DNA of 64,000 nt from Lates calcarifer (lineage: Eukaryota > Chordata > Actinopteri > Centropomidae): contig NC_066851.1 in the NCBI RefSeq assembly GCF_001640805.2, positions 11,583,550 through 11,647,549 of the forward strand. Reading direction: 5' to 3'. A program made the position numbers and the translations under genes. Below are positions 38,201-44,530 of the stretch, piece by piece (position 1 is the first letter of the stretch; each line of letters opens with the position of its first letter). A model generated the notes under the pieces. The model had not been told where the DNA came from. It ran no database searches and saw only the letters and a program-made list of their open reading frames with translations.

Positions 38201-41199
38201 GAGCTTCTGCTGAGGGCAGTGAGCTTTCTTTAAAAGCCACTGAAGTAAAGTTTGCCCTCAGGAAAAGTAGAGCATTCTAGTCAAGGAGATGGATTTTCAT
38301 GCTTTTGAGCTTTTTTTAACAGTGGTAAAATATTCATGAAAAATAAAGTGACTGTGATGCAGACTTGGGCCCTGTGAAAAACAGTGTGGAAATAAGACAT
38401 TCTCAGATGTATTGTAAATGTATCCAAAAAAAAAAAAAATTACATTTGCCTATGTGTGCTTACCATTTAACTTATATATTTGCACATGACAACATAAGTA
38501 AAACATTTCTCCCACTTTACATAACAAACATGCAGTCAAGTATGATACACAGAAGAGGAGGCCTATGTCTGGTGTATCCAATGGCTTATGAACGATTAAG
38601 TTGACAGGATCCAGCGTGCTCCCAATCACCCCATGCATCCCTCAAGATCCTCAGCAGGACTTCTCTCTTCCCGTTACAAAAGAGGCCAAAAAAGCAGCAG
38701 TGGCTTCATGCAGGCCAGACGGCTCGGGGATGATGATGACAAACAGTGGTGCACTGGGCCTTGACTCACCATGCTGACCGTGCTGCAGCAGGGGCACCAG
38801 GTCAAGCAGGGTCACGAGGGTCACATAGAGGCCCTGATAGTCCAGAGAGGGGTACTCTGAGAGCTGAGCGTCCCGACTCTGCTGCCCCTGCCCCCCGCGG
38901 TCTGACGGGGCATCGCGCAGAACGCTGTAAAGGAGGGAGCGAGTAACTGTAGGGTTGATGGAACTGACTTGTGGTCTTAGAGATGGGGTGAGTGGGAATG
39001 GCACAGGAAAAAGACACATGGTCATGGGCACGGCCAAATTGGAAGCTTCCTGGTTCTCCTTCCTGCCTGTGCGGGACAGAATGCTGCTCCGGGGCGGGAG
39101 GGGAGGGGAGGGAGGGTAGGGGAGGGGAACAAGGGAAAAAAAGAGACAACAAAGACACAAAAAAACAGCACATTACATTGAAATGGCACTACAGAGACAG
39201 CGTAAATAGAAAAAAACAAACCCAGATAAACCCCACATAGGATGCAGTGTCTCACTATTTGACTGTATCACTGAAGGCACGGGCAATTTTTCCCTGCTTT
39301 GTCTGTTCAGAGTGACTTTAAATTCAATTTATCTCATTTGTCTATCTTTGCACTTGGAAAACAAAAAAAACATGAGCACAAACTGCAATGATCACTGCAT
39401 CTCATGCGTATCTGGTGACAAGGAGCAAAAATATAAAAAATGGCATGTTTTCAGTGGCAACCCCATACTTCTCCAAAAAGGGACAGTGCAAATGACTGTC
39501 CCTCGATGGCTGCCATCTTCCAATCAGCAAGGTCAGTGGCTACCATGCAAAAAAACAGGACCAATGAGCCGTGGAATTTATTTTAAAATGAAATTTCCTT
39601 GTCTTTAGTGGGGCTGTCAAGGATGGGAGTGACACCAAATTGGTTCGGGAAAATACAGAGGTGACACTTTTGAAACATGCTTCAGCCAGTAATAAACATG
39701 TGTGTGAGGTTAGATCAAGTGCTCCTAGGTCACAGCACATGTTTATTGCACCAGAGAAATAATGTCCGTATGCATACGTTATGATACTGTACCAGTATCA
39801 TCAGGAGAAATAATGAGATCCAACAGGCATATGGATTCAGGTTTCTAAAATAAATGTAACAACTAATCTACGGTAGAGGAGAAACTATAATGACAAAGGA
39901 ATAGGTTGTATCAGGGGGGAGATGACTGGTAGCATTATGTTTGTGAGCTAATGCAGGATGGACAATTGTGTTTGCTGTCCCCTGGGGAAGGTGGTGGACA
40001 TATTCAATTTTAAGAGAGGAAAAACAAAAGGAAAAACTAGTTGGGTTGAGTGCGGAGCATCTAGGGTGGAGGAGGGGGAAGGGGGGGCCAGAGAGCATTG
40101 CTCTTTTTACTGCACATTATTAAAGAGCTAAGCTGTTCTATCAGGCAAATGATTGGGATTTATCATGAGAGCCCAGATTATAAATTCTGATGTATTGTTT
40201 TGTTGTTGTTTTCTTTTCTTTTTTTGAAAGGTCACTCAAAAAGTAGAGTTACAGCATTTTTGGCAAGTGAGAAAGGGGATTTCATTAAGATTTTTTAACA
40301 TAACATTAGATGCATAATGTTGAGTTTATATATCAACAGCAGAATGTAACATTTTCTGACTTATCCCCTCAAAGTTATACTCTGTAAGATTTTAGTCAGC
40401 GTAGATTCATTTATAAAGCTGCTTTATTTTACAGCATAAACTCTAACAGAACTAATACATAACAACAGACTGTATCTCAGAGTATGACTTTTTCACTGCC
40501 CATGTCTCATATAGAAAACATCATTAATTTGAACAATGAACATAGACATAAACAGACACACTCGCACACATACATTGAACATATACACACAAAGACACAC
40601 ACATATGTGCACACATACATACACACAAACGACACAAAAATTACAAACATATACGACACATAAAACACATGTAGAAATGCACTGGTACAGACACATGACA
40701 TACATTGACTGTCAAACCCTGCACTGTCAATACAAAATCATTGGCTATGTGTGTATCAGTAATTCAAGGCACAATCAGACTCATTTAAGTAACAGGTTTT
40801 CAGGTGTGTGCTGTGGGAAAACAAAACTGCGCTGCATCTAAAACAATGTCTAAACAGTGCTGGATGATTCCTGCTCCCTGCAGTCATTCTCATGAGTGAT
40901 ACAGTTTGGCATGAAGTCAGAGAGACTCACTGATGCAGCGAGCTCAGTTTGACTTGGAGAAATATGACAAAGCTATGCCTCATCTGAAAGGAGGCATATA
41001 TAATTGTCAGTAAATAGAAAAATTTAACCCTTCTCTATTTTCTCTTCTGCACCTGACCTGTGCTGAACCTAAAATTGGTACATGAATCAGCAAACACCTC
41101 CTCTGGCCGTTTCGCTTTTTCTTTCCAGGGAAGATGACACATGCCTGCTCCACTTTTCAAGGCTAACCAACTCCCACTTTCTCTCTCTCTCTGTGTCTC

Positions 41200-41233
<34 letters not shown>

Positions 41234-44121
41234 CTCCCCTTTTACATTTTCCCTTTTCTCTGTTTCTTCACCCCAGGCTTCAGAAGGCACAGGTGTATGG
41301 ATAATCCTGGAGTCCCCGCTGAGGAAACCAGACCCCTCTAATGGCGGGGAGAATGATTTGTTCTGCATATCAGAGGCTAAAAGGCTGTGCTTCGGGAAAA
41401 TATCAAGTAAGTGCTAACAGAGGCATCGTGGTGAGTGATCGCATTCGCACTCAGATGACACTGCCCCTCAGAGACAAAATTGTCACTTGAGTTAATGCAG
41501 ATTCCCACAGTTGCGGCCCCTGTCACGCTCCATCTAGACATACACTTTGAGAGGCCATGTTTAATACGGCATACACAGTGGCTGCTGGTGCTGGACAGCC
41601 CTTCAGCAAAGTACAAAGTATTCGGGATACTCTGTGAGCATCACTCAGCAGAGGAATAATCCTTATGGAGCTGAGGCATAAAGTGTAGAATTGAGGCCGG
41701 CTGCCAATCTCAAATAGATTGCACCCTAAGCTGATAATAATGATAAAAGTAGGGCATAGAAGTTCAGCCTCTAGTAATCCCACCCTTTTTGTAAATTAGC
41801 TAATAAGTTAGGACAGCACTACTATTTCTATGAAGCCAGTGGGGCAGTAAGAGTAAATCAACCATATGACATACAGAAATGTCCTGTCACTGCAGTCTAT
41901 TTTGATGTGGAGAGAAGCTCGAGCTGGAAAGAAGAAAAAGGGAAATGACACATAATGAAATTAGATGTGTCCAAAATGGCTGCCTACTTGACCTGTGTTG
42001 GAGGGAGGAAATAACATGTTGTTCCCTCCTCAGGCTTTCACAGCACCCAGGGGAACAGGCTGACCCTGCAACTGCAGAGTCTAGGAGGACCCCGCTACCC
42101 CCCCACCCCCCGCCGGTCCCTCTGGCAAGGACACAACAGGCCGCCCCCAGGATGCGTTCATCTAGCAGTCAACCACTGAATCAATAAACATCACTGAGCC
42201 GTCTATCTCCGCTGCTGCTTATGACTCCATAGGAAAATCGGCCACAAGTCTCAAAGCAGGGCAGGTGAGGCAGGAGACGGAGTTAGCCACTTCCCTGACT
42301 CCCTTTTAACACACTAGCCATTTAATGGTGTCACTGTCATCCCTTTCACAGAGTGTGTCAGAGCAACCTACTGTAAGTAAACTGGTCTGATCGTGAAGGA
42401 AGCTAAATATCAAACATTCTACAGTCTGTTACTTCACCTGTTGGCTCCAGAGCAGGGTACTTACCTGAGCAGGGTTTGGGAAAAGTATTTCAGTGTGTTT
42501 GCAATGTCTGTTCCGGAGGGCACAGGGTAAATATTGTGTTGCACACGGTTGTGATACTCTTGCAAGTATCGTATCTTAGAGGCAACTAGACAAAATAAAA
42601 AGCAGAGTAACAAGCAAATCAACACTAGTGAGACTATCATACAGAATAAAAATATTAATCTGCAGCACAAAGATAAGGCAAAATAGATGAACATGCACAA
42701 ATCTGCTGTATGTATCTACTGTAGTTTCTTGGCTAAGATCCATGTAAGATACCCAACAGCACGTAACAGGGATGCTCCAATTATCAAGTTAAACAAAGAG
42801 TCTGTGTTCCCATGGCTCTCTGGCCTTCACCAGGTGACCTTTTTAGTATGGCAGCGGGGTCACAGGAAGCCCCAGAGGAGGCGGGAACCTATTGCTTACA
42901 GAAACAAGCTCGCGTACAAAAGGTTGCCAGTTCAAGTCCCAAGACAACCCGGGAGAATGTGGTCAAGGGTGAACATGAGAAAAGGGCCTTACTCATCCCT
43001 TAGCAAATGACACTGAGGGACATTTCAGCAATGAGTCCCAGACGCCTGCTCTGCCGAACTGCTCCCTTGGGTCACCGTCTTAGGTATGAATGTGTTATTT
43101 GTTATTTTTCGCCTGGTTAAATAAAGAGTTAAAATAAGTCGGAGTGGGCAATCACCAACCCCATTTTCTGTGACTTTGGGCTGTAGTGTTTAGCTTCCTC
43201 TCTGACCTGTAAATGACAAACCCCAAAATAAAAATAACAGCTGCAGGCTTTGAGCATGTGTGGTCAAAGCCTGTGCTGCAAATACATACTGTAGCACACA
43301 TGCCTCTCTCTTCTCAAATTGAAACATCTTGAGAAATTTTACCTGAGTACCCTATCACATAAGCAGGGTTCATGTTTTTCTGTCATTAGCCTTCAACATA
43401 TTGACTACTAAACAATATCAGCAATACACAACTATTAGCCAATTTGAAATGGAAGCCACAAACACCGAGTTTGACCCCATATTTTATGTCGACCGTATAT
43501 TTAAAACGACCAATGGCTGATTAAAAGTGTGCAAAGATCATTCAGTAGTGTGGGAGAAGATCTGAAGGTACGGAGGCTGGTTTCCACCTGTTCAAAACCA
43601 GACCCTCGGAGGGTCGAGGAGGAAATTATCAACAGCCTCTCAGGACGGTGTGATCAAACCACATGATTGATCAAATGTAATGCCACCATATTGTTCAGTA
43701 AAGAATCAGTCAGGTCGACCTTGAGACCAGCACTACACCTCGCTTTTCGCACGCCACCTCCTGCAGCCACGTCAATCAAAAAAATTAAAATCAAATAAAT
43801 AAATAAATATCATGACGATAGTGCGATCTAGCCACGAAACTGTTTTCCCTTATCATGCAGAGAAATACAGGGATATATAGTGGCTTCCTGTGAGCACTGA
43901 GCCCTCCAGCCATCCTCTGCAGTGAGAGGACGTGTTGCAACCTGCCTTGGCAACCGCGGTTTCATCACCAAGGACAGCTCCCCTCATTCGCTTTCTTGGT
44001 TACAACAAAAATCACATTCCCAGTTCCAAAAACACCCCCCTTATGACAAGATAAGGAAAAAACACACACACTCACACACACACACACAGCCGTACTTACA
44101 TTGCTCTGCCTTCGTAGACAT
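11752..44121 (-). CDS. unc79: UNC79, NALCN channel complex subunit (complete coding region, 49 core exons)
   Basis: UNC79 is a very large helical-repeat scaffold that pairs with UNC80 and binds the intracellular side of the sodium-leak channel NALCN with FAM155A, setting neuronal resting excitability. It has no known catalytic domain. I traced 49 minus-strand exons from the start ATG (44119-44121, MSTKAEQ) to TGA (11752-11754, ASQFYPM), about 2,626 codons, against about 2,635 aa for human as I recall. Exon phases agree at every junction except 19/20, and the long exon 30 has an internal one-base frame break. The N-terminal 1,450 and C-terminal 700 residues follow mammalian UNC79 closely. The middle (about residues 1467-1890) is a Ser/acidic-rich linker. 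Optional segments (28045-28109, 23013-23081, 22540-22587, 21327-21476) suggest alternative splicing. Introns carry teleost repeats. Gene identity is certain; exact isoforms are inferred. Confidence 0.96.
12054..12095 (-). CDS. unc79: UNC79 exon 48 (42-nt)
   Basis: Fourteen codons, LIPMWLPMIQSNLK, phase 0 at both ends, with donor GTAAAG. Too short to appear as an open frame but nearly identical to the mammalian segment. Confidence 0.93.
12188..12265 (-). CDS. unc79: UNC79 exon 47
   Basis: Twenty-six codons: MVEMVCLHVISLMEALQECN then STIFVK. Phase 0/0, with the weaker donor GTTCAG. Confidence 0.93.
12409..12612 (-). CDS. unc79: UNC79 exon 46
   Basis: Codes TSVLHMCSLFHAFMFAQLW ... LEFWSRVTPSILQLMAHNKV. 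Phase 0/0, donor GTGAGT. Confidence 0.95.
12702..12885 (-). CDS. unc79: UNC79 exon 45
   Basis: Codes PKEFIECVSHIRQLSWLLLG ... DAGSHIADHLIVILIGFPEQ, then SK. Starts with one base that completes a Gly codon. Confidence 0.94.
13370..13545 (-). CDS. unc79: UNC79 exon 44
   Basis: Codes SHMKACCQPLHEDTFGGNLK ... AVVRYLPWLYHPPSTMQQ. Donor GTAAGA; ends with two bases of a Gly codon. Confidence 0.95.
13675..13764 (-). CDS. unc79: UNC79 exon 43
   Basis: Thirty codons: CTTAAMECMRQYISELLDFI then ADMHTLTKLK. Phase 0/0, donor GTAAGT. Confidence 0.94.
13886..13963 (-). CDS. unc79: UNC79 exon 42
   Basis: Codes FVCADIGTRLAESTIIQKHM then ISTLPG. Acceptor CTCAG; an inner AG would break the conserved FVCAD. 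Confidence 0.92.
14062..14166 (-). CDS. unc79: UNC79 exon 41
   Basis: Codes ERDKFYMSRIVVLELLQALK then FKSPLPDTNLLLLVQ. Phase 0/0. Confidence 0.94.
14167..15463 (-). other. UNC79 intron 40
   Basis: A 1.3-kb intron. Nothing recognisable beyond a G/A-rich stretch near 14280-14350. Confidence 0.7.
15464..15574 (-). CDS. unc79: UNC79 exon 40
   Basis: Thirty-seven codons, SLLEPFSKLLSFVIQYGMFS ... ELCGLCYKAFNK. Phase 0/0. Confidence 0.95.
15663..15731 (-). CDS. unc79: UNC79 exon 39
   Basis: Twenty-three codons, CPMDSSLRIIICLLKIPTTN then ATR. Donor GTAAGC. Confidence 0.92.
16033..16206 (-). CDS. unc79: UNC79 exon 38
   Basis: Codes GLNNKKSLPAGGTMLHCLDN ... NQFQTFLTKLPSVLPLK. Phase 0/0. Confidence 0.95.
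16593..16678 (-). CDS. unc79: UNC79 exon 37
   Basis: Codes GSFLRTLASSLIDFNELSSV then AALNMLLE. The first two bases complete an Asp codon. Confidence 0.94.
16964..17076 (-). CDS. unc79: UNC79 exon 36
   Basis: Codes MLIPGNVAGVAKQFLRCMFH ... GILPQLFQSNIK. The donor GTCTGC is weak, but phase and homology fix it. Confidence 0.93.
17205..17243 (-). CDS. unc79: UNC79 exon 35 (39-nt)
   Basis: Codes LASSANFSGQAE plus split codons on both sides (AG+G gives Arg, AG+T gives Ser). Donor GTATGA. Confidence 0.92.
17383..17523 (-). CDS. unc79: UNC79 exon 34
   Basis: Codes CRDCAAVLEEYDEETLGLAV ... APMLLDIMQSVG. Matches one of the most conserved stretches of the family. Confidence 0.95.
17614..17716 (-). 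CDS. unc79: UNC79 exon 33
   Basis: Codes PTKTSLLSAPSTVSMFVPAP then EEFIDEQPTTMSD. Starts with two bases that complete a Gly codon; donor GTGAAT. Confidence 0.94.
18160..18276 (-). CDS. unc79: UNC79 exon 32
   Basis: Codes QYRQVKRGSLGALTMSQLMK then RQLEHQSSAPHNISTWET. Two downstream AG sites (after 18271 and 18262) could also serve as acceptors, but only the outermost restores a Thr codon with exon 31, giving SVSTQYRQ as in mammals. Confidence 0.9.
18775..18876 (-). CDS. unc79: UNC79 exon 31
   Basis: Read in the frame set by exons 30 and 32 it gives HKVLSTLEKPRESASAPTLE then AAMPETSHRSSVS, matching the mammalian STLEMPRESSSAPTL region as I recall it. An alternative open frame through the exon does not join its neighbours. 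Confidence 0.88.
18877..19906 (-). other. UNC79 intron 30
   Basis: About 1 kb of A/T-rich intron; no recognisable element. Confidence 0.7.
19907..21185 (-). CDS. unc79: UNC79 exon 30 (1,279-nt central linker exon, with frame break)
   Basis: The longest exon; it codes a mostly disordered Ser/acidic linker. Landmarks in order: GEIELSEYREASALQDSILH, KQKSLDISNTDSILF, DEHRRKSCIDRCD, VIPEVRLSCMETFED, SDSDSLVFEPLPPLRIVESD, SPMTLKQKRDLLRKTP, an acidic run, then EAEFKIQIVPRQRKQRKIAV and DISFNTFDKLGSE. These fit the family. The first 370 codons and the last 59 lie in different frames: the upstream frame reaches TGA at 20077-20079, while the conserved downstream frame runs one base out. The length is 3n+1 where the flanking phases demand 3n. 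The acceptor joins either exon 29 directly (giving EKGEIEL) or cassette exon 29b. Confidence 0.9.
21327..21476 (-). CDS. unc79: UNC79 exon 29b, candidate cassette exon (150 nt)
   Basis: Codes EDSVFDESDVHDTPTGAANK, ESQTFFARLKRIGGSKSVKY and QPVELNAKK. Its length is a multiple of three and the same phase is found at both ends, so exon 29 joins it or exon 30 equally well. Skipping gives EKEKGEIELSEY, the form I recall from mammals. The peptide is protein-like and both splice sites are good (TTTTAG, GTAAGT-like). Confidence 0.78.
21674..21836 (-). CDS. unc79: UNC79 exon 29
   Basis: Codes YPYRDMDGSKVVLHLIHITI ... AGPLYSDNSNMSRYSEKEK. Ends with one base of a Glu or Gly codon depending on the next exon used. 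Confidence 0.94.
21980..22162 (-). CDS. unc79: UNC79 exon 28
   Basis: Codes VMDYNIGLGKQLLPLVVQVL ... RQMWLKALLVILYK. Phase 0/0. Confidence 0.95.
22250..22587 (-). CDS. unc79: UNC79 exon 27, with alternative 5' edge
   Basis: Core 22250-22539 codes TPSPEDDTIIRDLLPEDAGI, DHQTVHQLIMVLMKFMAKDQ and AFNAVKRHLYVLLGYDQQEG, ending AFIAGIAQ. Two in-frame acceptors exist. The inner one (TTGTAG, exon starting at 22539) gives RQTPSPEDDTI like the mammalian RQQSPENDNTI. The outer one (TCTGCAG, starting at 22587) adds 16 codons, RFLPHFNPDASAPLVG. Confidence 0.92.
23013..23081 (-). CDS. unc79: UNC79 exon 26b, candidate cassette exon (69 nt)
   Basis: Codes LRLTRQEQSAPTLGDMIEKV then LP. Phase-symmetric, and compatible with exon 26 on one side and the outer acceptor of exon 27 on the other. 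Splice sites TTTTTAG and GTAAAT. I do not recall it in the canonical mammalian protein. Confidence 0.68.
23174..23201. repeat. (CA)n microsatellite
   Basis: Fourteen CA units in UNC79 intron 26, just upstream of the candidate cassette exon on the minus strand. Confidence 0.95.
23772..23954 (-). CDS. unc79: UNC79 exon 26
   Basis: Codes ITAVRTNVANLSDAAMWKIR, RARFARNRQKSVRSLRD and RAFSLPESLSNRL, ending with one base of an Arg or Pro codon depending on the acceptor used next. Donor GTGAGT. Confidence 0.94.
24095..24296 (-). CDS. unc79: UNC79 exon 25
   Basis: Codes GLCLCLDFQFDTVVRDRPVI, LSKLLLLHFLKKDIPALSWE and AQLHLDCNKEFPFPT. Donor GTATGT. Confidence 0.95.
24364..24598. mobile_element. Non-autonomous DNA-transposon-like repeat (ATTAATC family)
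   Basis: Starts ATTAATCAGCAACTATTTTG and ends with the inverted counterpart, ATTAATCGATTATGAAAATA followed by TTATTAGCAGCCTTA. I recognise this palindromic-ended element as a high-copy teleost MITE-like repeat, here diverged. It lies in UNC79 intron 24. Confidence 0.65.
24976..25157 (-). CDS. unc79: UNC79 exon 24
   Basis: Codes EKVAVLCRFLDIGAVTKNHL, LKYSLAHAFCCFLASVEDVN and LLLDTIKRPALQ. Starts with two bases that complete a Val codon. Confidence 0.94.
25158..26504 (-). other. UNC79 intron 23
   Basis: About 1.35 kb. No repeat or exon recognised. Confidence 0.7.
26505..26662 (-). CDS. unc79: UNC79 exon 23
   Basis: Codes LWSMLKSEFCQLASLAVPQL, LHALSLSHGADIFWNLINSN and SKDWKIRFEA. Confidence 0.94.
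26781..26929 (-). CDS. unc79: UNC79 exon 22
   Basis: Codes EMSKFEEPDILFNMLNCLKI, LCLHGECLYLASKDHPQFLA and YIQEKMLIP, plus AG of a Ser codon. Confidence 0.94.
27059..27138 (-). CDS. unc79: UNC79 exon 21
   Basis: Codes MKNNSDKKFSYQQLPVSLKL then IYTILQ. The first two bases complete a codon with exon 20. Confidence 0.92.
27311..27504. mobile_element. Palindromic TTAGCTTAGC-type repeat, copy 1
   Basis: Left arm GTTAGCCTAGCATAAAGGGA, right arm TTCATGCTAAGCTAAGCTAA with the flanking phrase GGACAGAGCCAGGCTAGC. I recognise a common teleost non-autonomous element whose ends are inverted copies. It lies in UNC79 intron 20. Confidence 0.7.
27706..27848 (-). CDS. unc79: UNC79 exon 20
   Basis: Codes NRTDSLEDTLLLPQPDFSLG, then an acidic/Asn-Pro-rich stretch ending SNHSPENA. 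Mammals read EPTDSLED here as I recall. The reading frame used requires two bases from the preceding exon, yet exon 19 ends in phase 0. Confidence 0.86.
28045..28109 (-). CDS. unc79: UNC79 exon 19b, candidate small exon (65 nt)
   Basis: The only segment found between exons 19 and 20 that repairs their phases: it starts in phase 0, stays open (CHTVILSQSTTVPQAPLGTW then L) and leaves AG to complete an Arg codon with exon 20. The donor GTAATC is fair; the acceptor ATGAG lacks a pyrimidine tract. This is an inference that competes with a one-base indel in exon 20. Confidence 0.32.
28190..28417 (-). CDS. unc79: UNC79 exon 19
   Basis: Codes MELQDDGVMLGLDSSLGKDI, VGIINNVFQAPWGGSHTCQK, ALECSLCQSSILCYQLGCEL and LERLTPREEIRLV. 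Phase 0/0, donor GTGAGA. Confidence 0.94.
28731..28946 (-). CDS. unc79: UNC79 exon 18
   Basis: Codes VSVVSDPGRRGQHNTLSPFP, repeated S-P-F-R units (SPFRSPFRSPLRCSPFK) and CDDDDMNLGCFILMFDLILK, then Q. The SPFRSP repeat is a family trait. Confidence 0.94.
29410..29550 (-). CDS. unc79: UNC79 exon 17
   Basis: Codes VLSELDIVVPLQLLIGMFSD, GVNSLKELANQRKARASDLT and GNTGARR. Phase 0/0. Confidence 0.94.
29551..30378 (-). other. UNC79 intron 16
   Basis: About 830 bases of A/T-rich intron; nothing recognised. Confidence 0.7.
30379..30502 (-). CDS. unc79: UNC79 exon 16
   Basis: Codes KMFDIELCPLPFSMEEMFGF, ISCRFSGYPASVQEQALLWL and H. Donor GTAAGC. Confidence 0.95.
30941..31292. mobile_element. Palindromic TTAGCTTAGC-type repeat, copy 2
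   Basis: Left arm TTTAGCTTAGCTTAGCATGA with AAGCAAGGGAAACAGCTAGC; right arm CTGCTTCCAGTTCTTATGCT followed by AAGCTAA. The inner part (ACAAGTTGTAGTTTTATGAG, TTTCTTGGC, TTTCCTGGAGTC) also fits the family. It is the longest of the three copies and lies in UNC79 intron 15. Confidence 0.72.
31875..32065 (-). CDS. unc79: UNC79 exon 15
   Basis: Codes VGGYWDKSCSTVTQLKEGLN, RILCLIPYNVISQPLWECFM and PEWLEAIRTEVPDHQLKEFR, then EVL. Confidence 0.95.
32187..32417 (-). CDS. unc79: UNC79 exon 14
   Basis: Codes VSLCTPNENTPTESLARLVS, MVFQWFHSTAYMMDDEVGSL and VMVMCLLPKPVEFAR. Phase 0/0. Confidence 0.96.
32560..32731 (-). CDS. unc79: UNC79 exon 13
   Basis: Codes LLKEAEIHAEQREFELNRRR, QMGLSASHHSLDNIEFDNKE and LLSQFGIWFL. 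A charged, helix-prone stretch. Confidence 0.95.
32899..33128 (-). CDS. unc79: UNC79 exon 12
   Basis: Codes NCSSHVRRAVVTCFSAGCCG, RHGNRPVRYCKRCHVNHHSS and SPPPINTRECGAEELVC. The Cys/His spacing (CCGRHGN...YCKRCHVNHH) suggests a small metal-binding fold. The outer of two nearby TGTAG acceptors is chosen because it supplies NCSS and correct phase. Confidence 0.94.
33129..34340 (-). other. UNC79 intron 11
   Basis: About 1.2 kb. Holds a (GGA)n tract at 33158-33198 that reads as a CT-rich tract on the transcribed-sense strand near the exon 12 acceptor. Otherwise nothing recognised. Confidence 0.75.
33158..33198. repeat. (GGA)n microsatellite
   Basis: GGA repeat with few interruptions, 30-70 bases from the exon 12 acceptor. 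Confidence 0.92.
34341..34369 (-). CDS. unc79: UNC79 exon 11 (29-nt microexon)
   Basis: Codes EISAICQKK after two bases of an Ala codon. Donor GTAAGA, acceptor TTTACAG. Its length is not a multiple of three, so it must be constitutive. Confidence 0.9.
34732..34772 (-). CDS. unc79: UNC79 exon 10 (41-nt)
   Basis: Codes DHAEWLVDVLLPQ between split codons (GG+A Gly, G+CA Ala). Donor GTGAGC. Confidence 0.92.
35182..35270 (-). CDS. unc79: UNC79 exon 9
   Basis: Codes MCIDPTLSVALGDKPPPLYI then CEECSQRIA. Includes a CxxC pair. Confidence 0.94.
35271..36374 (-). other. UNC79 intron 8
   Basis: About 1.1 kb. Nothing recognised beyond a C-rich stretch near 35886-35945. Confidence 0.65.
36375..36439 (-). 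CDS. unc79: UNC79 exon 8
   Basis: Codes WNPIHCQHIECHNAINKPAV then K. Cys/His-rich, with the neighbouring exon 9 CxxC. Confidence 0.93.
36571..36700 (-). CDS. unc79: UNC79 exon 7
   Basis: Codes DLLYVISYGPSQVKPPAVQM, LFHYWPNLKPPGAISEYRGL and QYT. Confidence 0.95.
36931..37140. mobile_element. Palindromic TTAGCTTAGC-type repeat, copy 3
   Basis: Left arm TGTTAGCTTAGCTTGGGAGC and AGGGAAAAACAGCTAGCTTA; right arm TTTGAACAGAGCCAGTCTTG ... CATGCTAAACTA. It is shorter than copy 2, with an internal deletion, and lies in UNC79 intron 6. Confidence 0.65.
37373..37428 (-). CDS. unc79: UNC79 exon 6 (56-nt)
   Basis: Codes YHCQLLECLMKHKQEVWK after two bases of a Val codon. Donor GTATTT. Confidence 0.92.
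37537..37632 (-). CDS. unc79: UNC79 exon 5
   Basis: Codes GSTRREGGVPAYVNLSASSM then LMIAMQYTSNP. Donor GTAAAC. Confidence 0.93.
37877..38047 (-). CDS. unc79: UNC79 exon 4
   Basis: Codes LGQSIFYTTTCLLPFLSDDI, LSTLPYTMISTLATFPPFLH and KDIIEYLSTSFLPMAI. Confidence 0.95.
38770..39083 (-). CDS. unc79: UNC79 exon 3
   Basis: Codes ILSRTGRKENQEASNLAVPM, TMCLFPVPFPLTPSLRPQVS, INPTVTRSLLYSVLRDAPSD and DYQGLYVTLVTLLDLVPLLQ. Acceptor GGAGCAG after a long C-rich tract. Confidence 0.95.
39084..42464 (-). other. UNC79 intron 2
   Basis: A 3.4-kb intron. It starts on the plus strand with a G-run tract (39091-39127), holds CA-rich sequence near 40556-40640 and a (CT)n tract at 41181-41232. The open frame at 41082-41417 is low-complexity. 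No gene seen. Confidence 0.75.
41181..41232. repeat. (CT)n microsatellite
   Basis: CT repeat with GT and CG interruptions. Confidence 0.93.
42465..42585 (-). CDS. unc79: UNC79 exon 2
   Basis: Codes ASKIRYLQEYHNRVQHNIYP, VPSGTDIANTLKYFSQTLL and part of a Ser codon. Donor GTAAGT. Confidence 0.95.
42835..43137 (+). mobile_element. tRNA-derived SINE-like element
   Basis: Contains an A-box-like ATGGCAGCGGGG (near 42848-42859) and a B-box-like GGTTGCCAGTTCAAGTCCC (42922-42940), then a body ending CCTGGTTAAATAAAGAGTTA and AAATA, the tail style of fish SINEs mobilised by L2/RTE-type LINEs. Inserted in UNC79 intron 1, opposite to the gene. Box spacing is longer than usual; ends are approximate. Confidence 0.55.
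44062..44088. repeat. (CA)n microsatellite
   Basis: CA repeat about a dozen bases inside intron 1 from the exon 1 donor. Confidence 0.9.
44100..44121 (-). CDS. unc79: UNC79 exon 1 (start codon)
   Basis: ATG at 44119-44121 with purine at -3; codes MSTKAEQ and the T of a Phe codon finished by exon 2 (QFASKIRY). Donor GTAAGT. The match to the mammalian N-terminus MSTKAEQFASKIRYL, as I recall it, fixes the start. Confidence 0.94.
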
Positions 44122-44530
44122 TTCGCAGATACTTGGGGAAACATAAAACCCAGACTGTCAGTTGTTTTAGTGGATTTTTTTTTTCCCTCCCCGGCGTTGT
44201 GTTTCCCTCAGTCGTGAAAAAGTGAATATACCCCCCTCGCAGCCCAGGCTCGGCTTGATTGTACCACTCTGCGCGATGGATTTATACACTGTGGCTTTTT
44301 TTTTCAGCGGTGGTGCGGTCGTTTTCGCGAGCTTTTAGTGGAATTAAAACTAAGACCCATTTTGTGAGTCCTTTTTTGATTTCAACATTTTTTATTCTTT
44401 CATGGCGGAGAAGAATGTCGATGTACGTCTCGCGCGACATACCTTTCCAAATGGACTGATCCGGCTTTGAGAAATTGTCATTCAAGAATTCCAACAACCC
44501 AATCAGTCCTCTCTGAGCTCATTATAGGAG
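44122..44530 (-). promoter_or_regulatory. UNC79 5' UTR / promoter region (inferred)
   Basis: Sequence immediately upstream of the UNC79 start is locally rich in CpG (CGGCG near 44193, GCGCGATGG near 44272, CGGTCG and CGCGAGC near 44317-44330), unlike the surrounding introns. No TATA box is convincing, and the transcription start cannot be placed. Confidence 0.4.

Larger units (their letters stand above)
42586..44099 (-). other. UNC79 intron 1
   Basis: A 1.5-kb intron holding the SINE-like element and a (CA)n tract (44062-44088). No further exon recognised. Confidence 0.75.

Noticed and set aside
40493..40705. Cys/Val-rich minus-strand open frames
   Set aside because: Arise from a CA/TG-rich tract in UNC79 intron 2.
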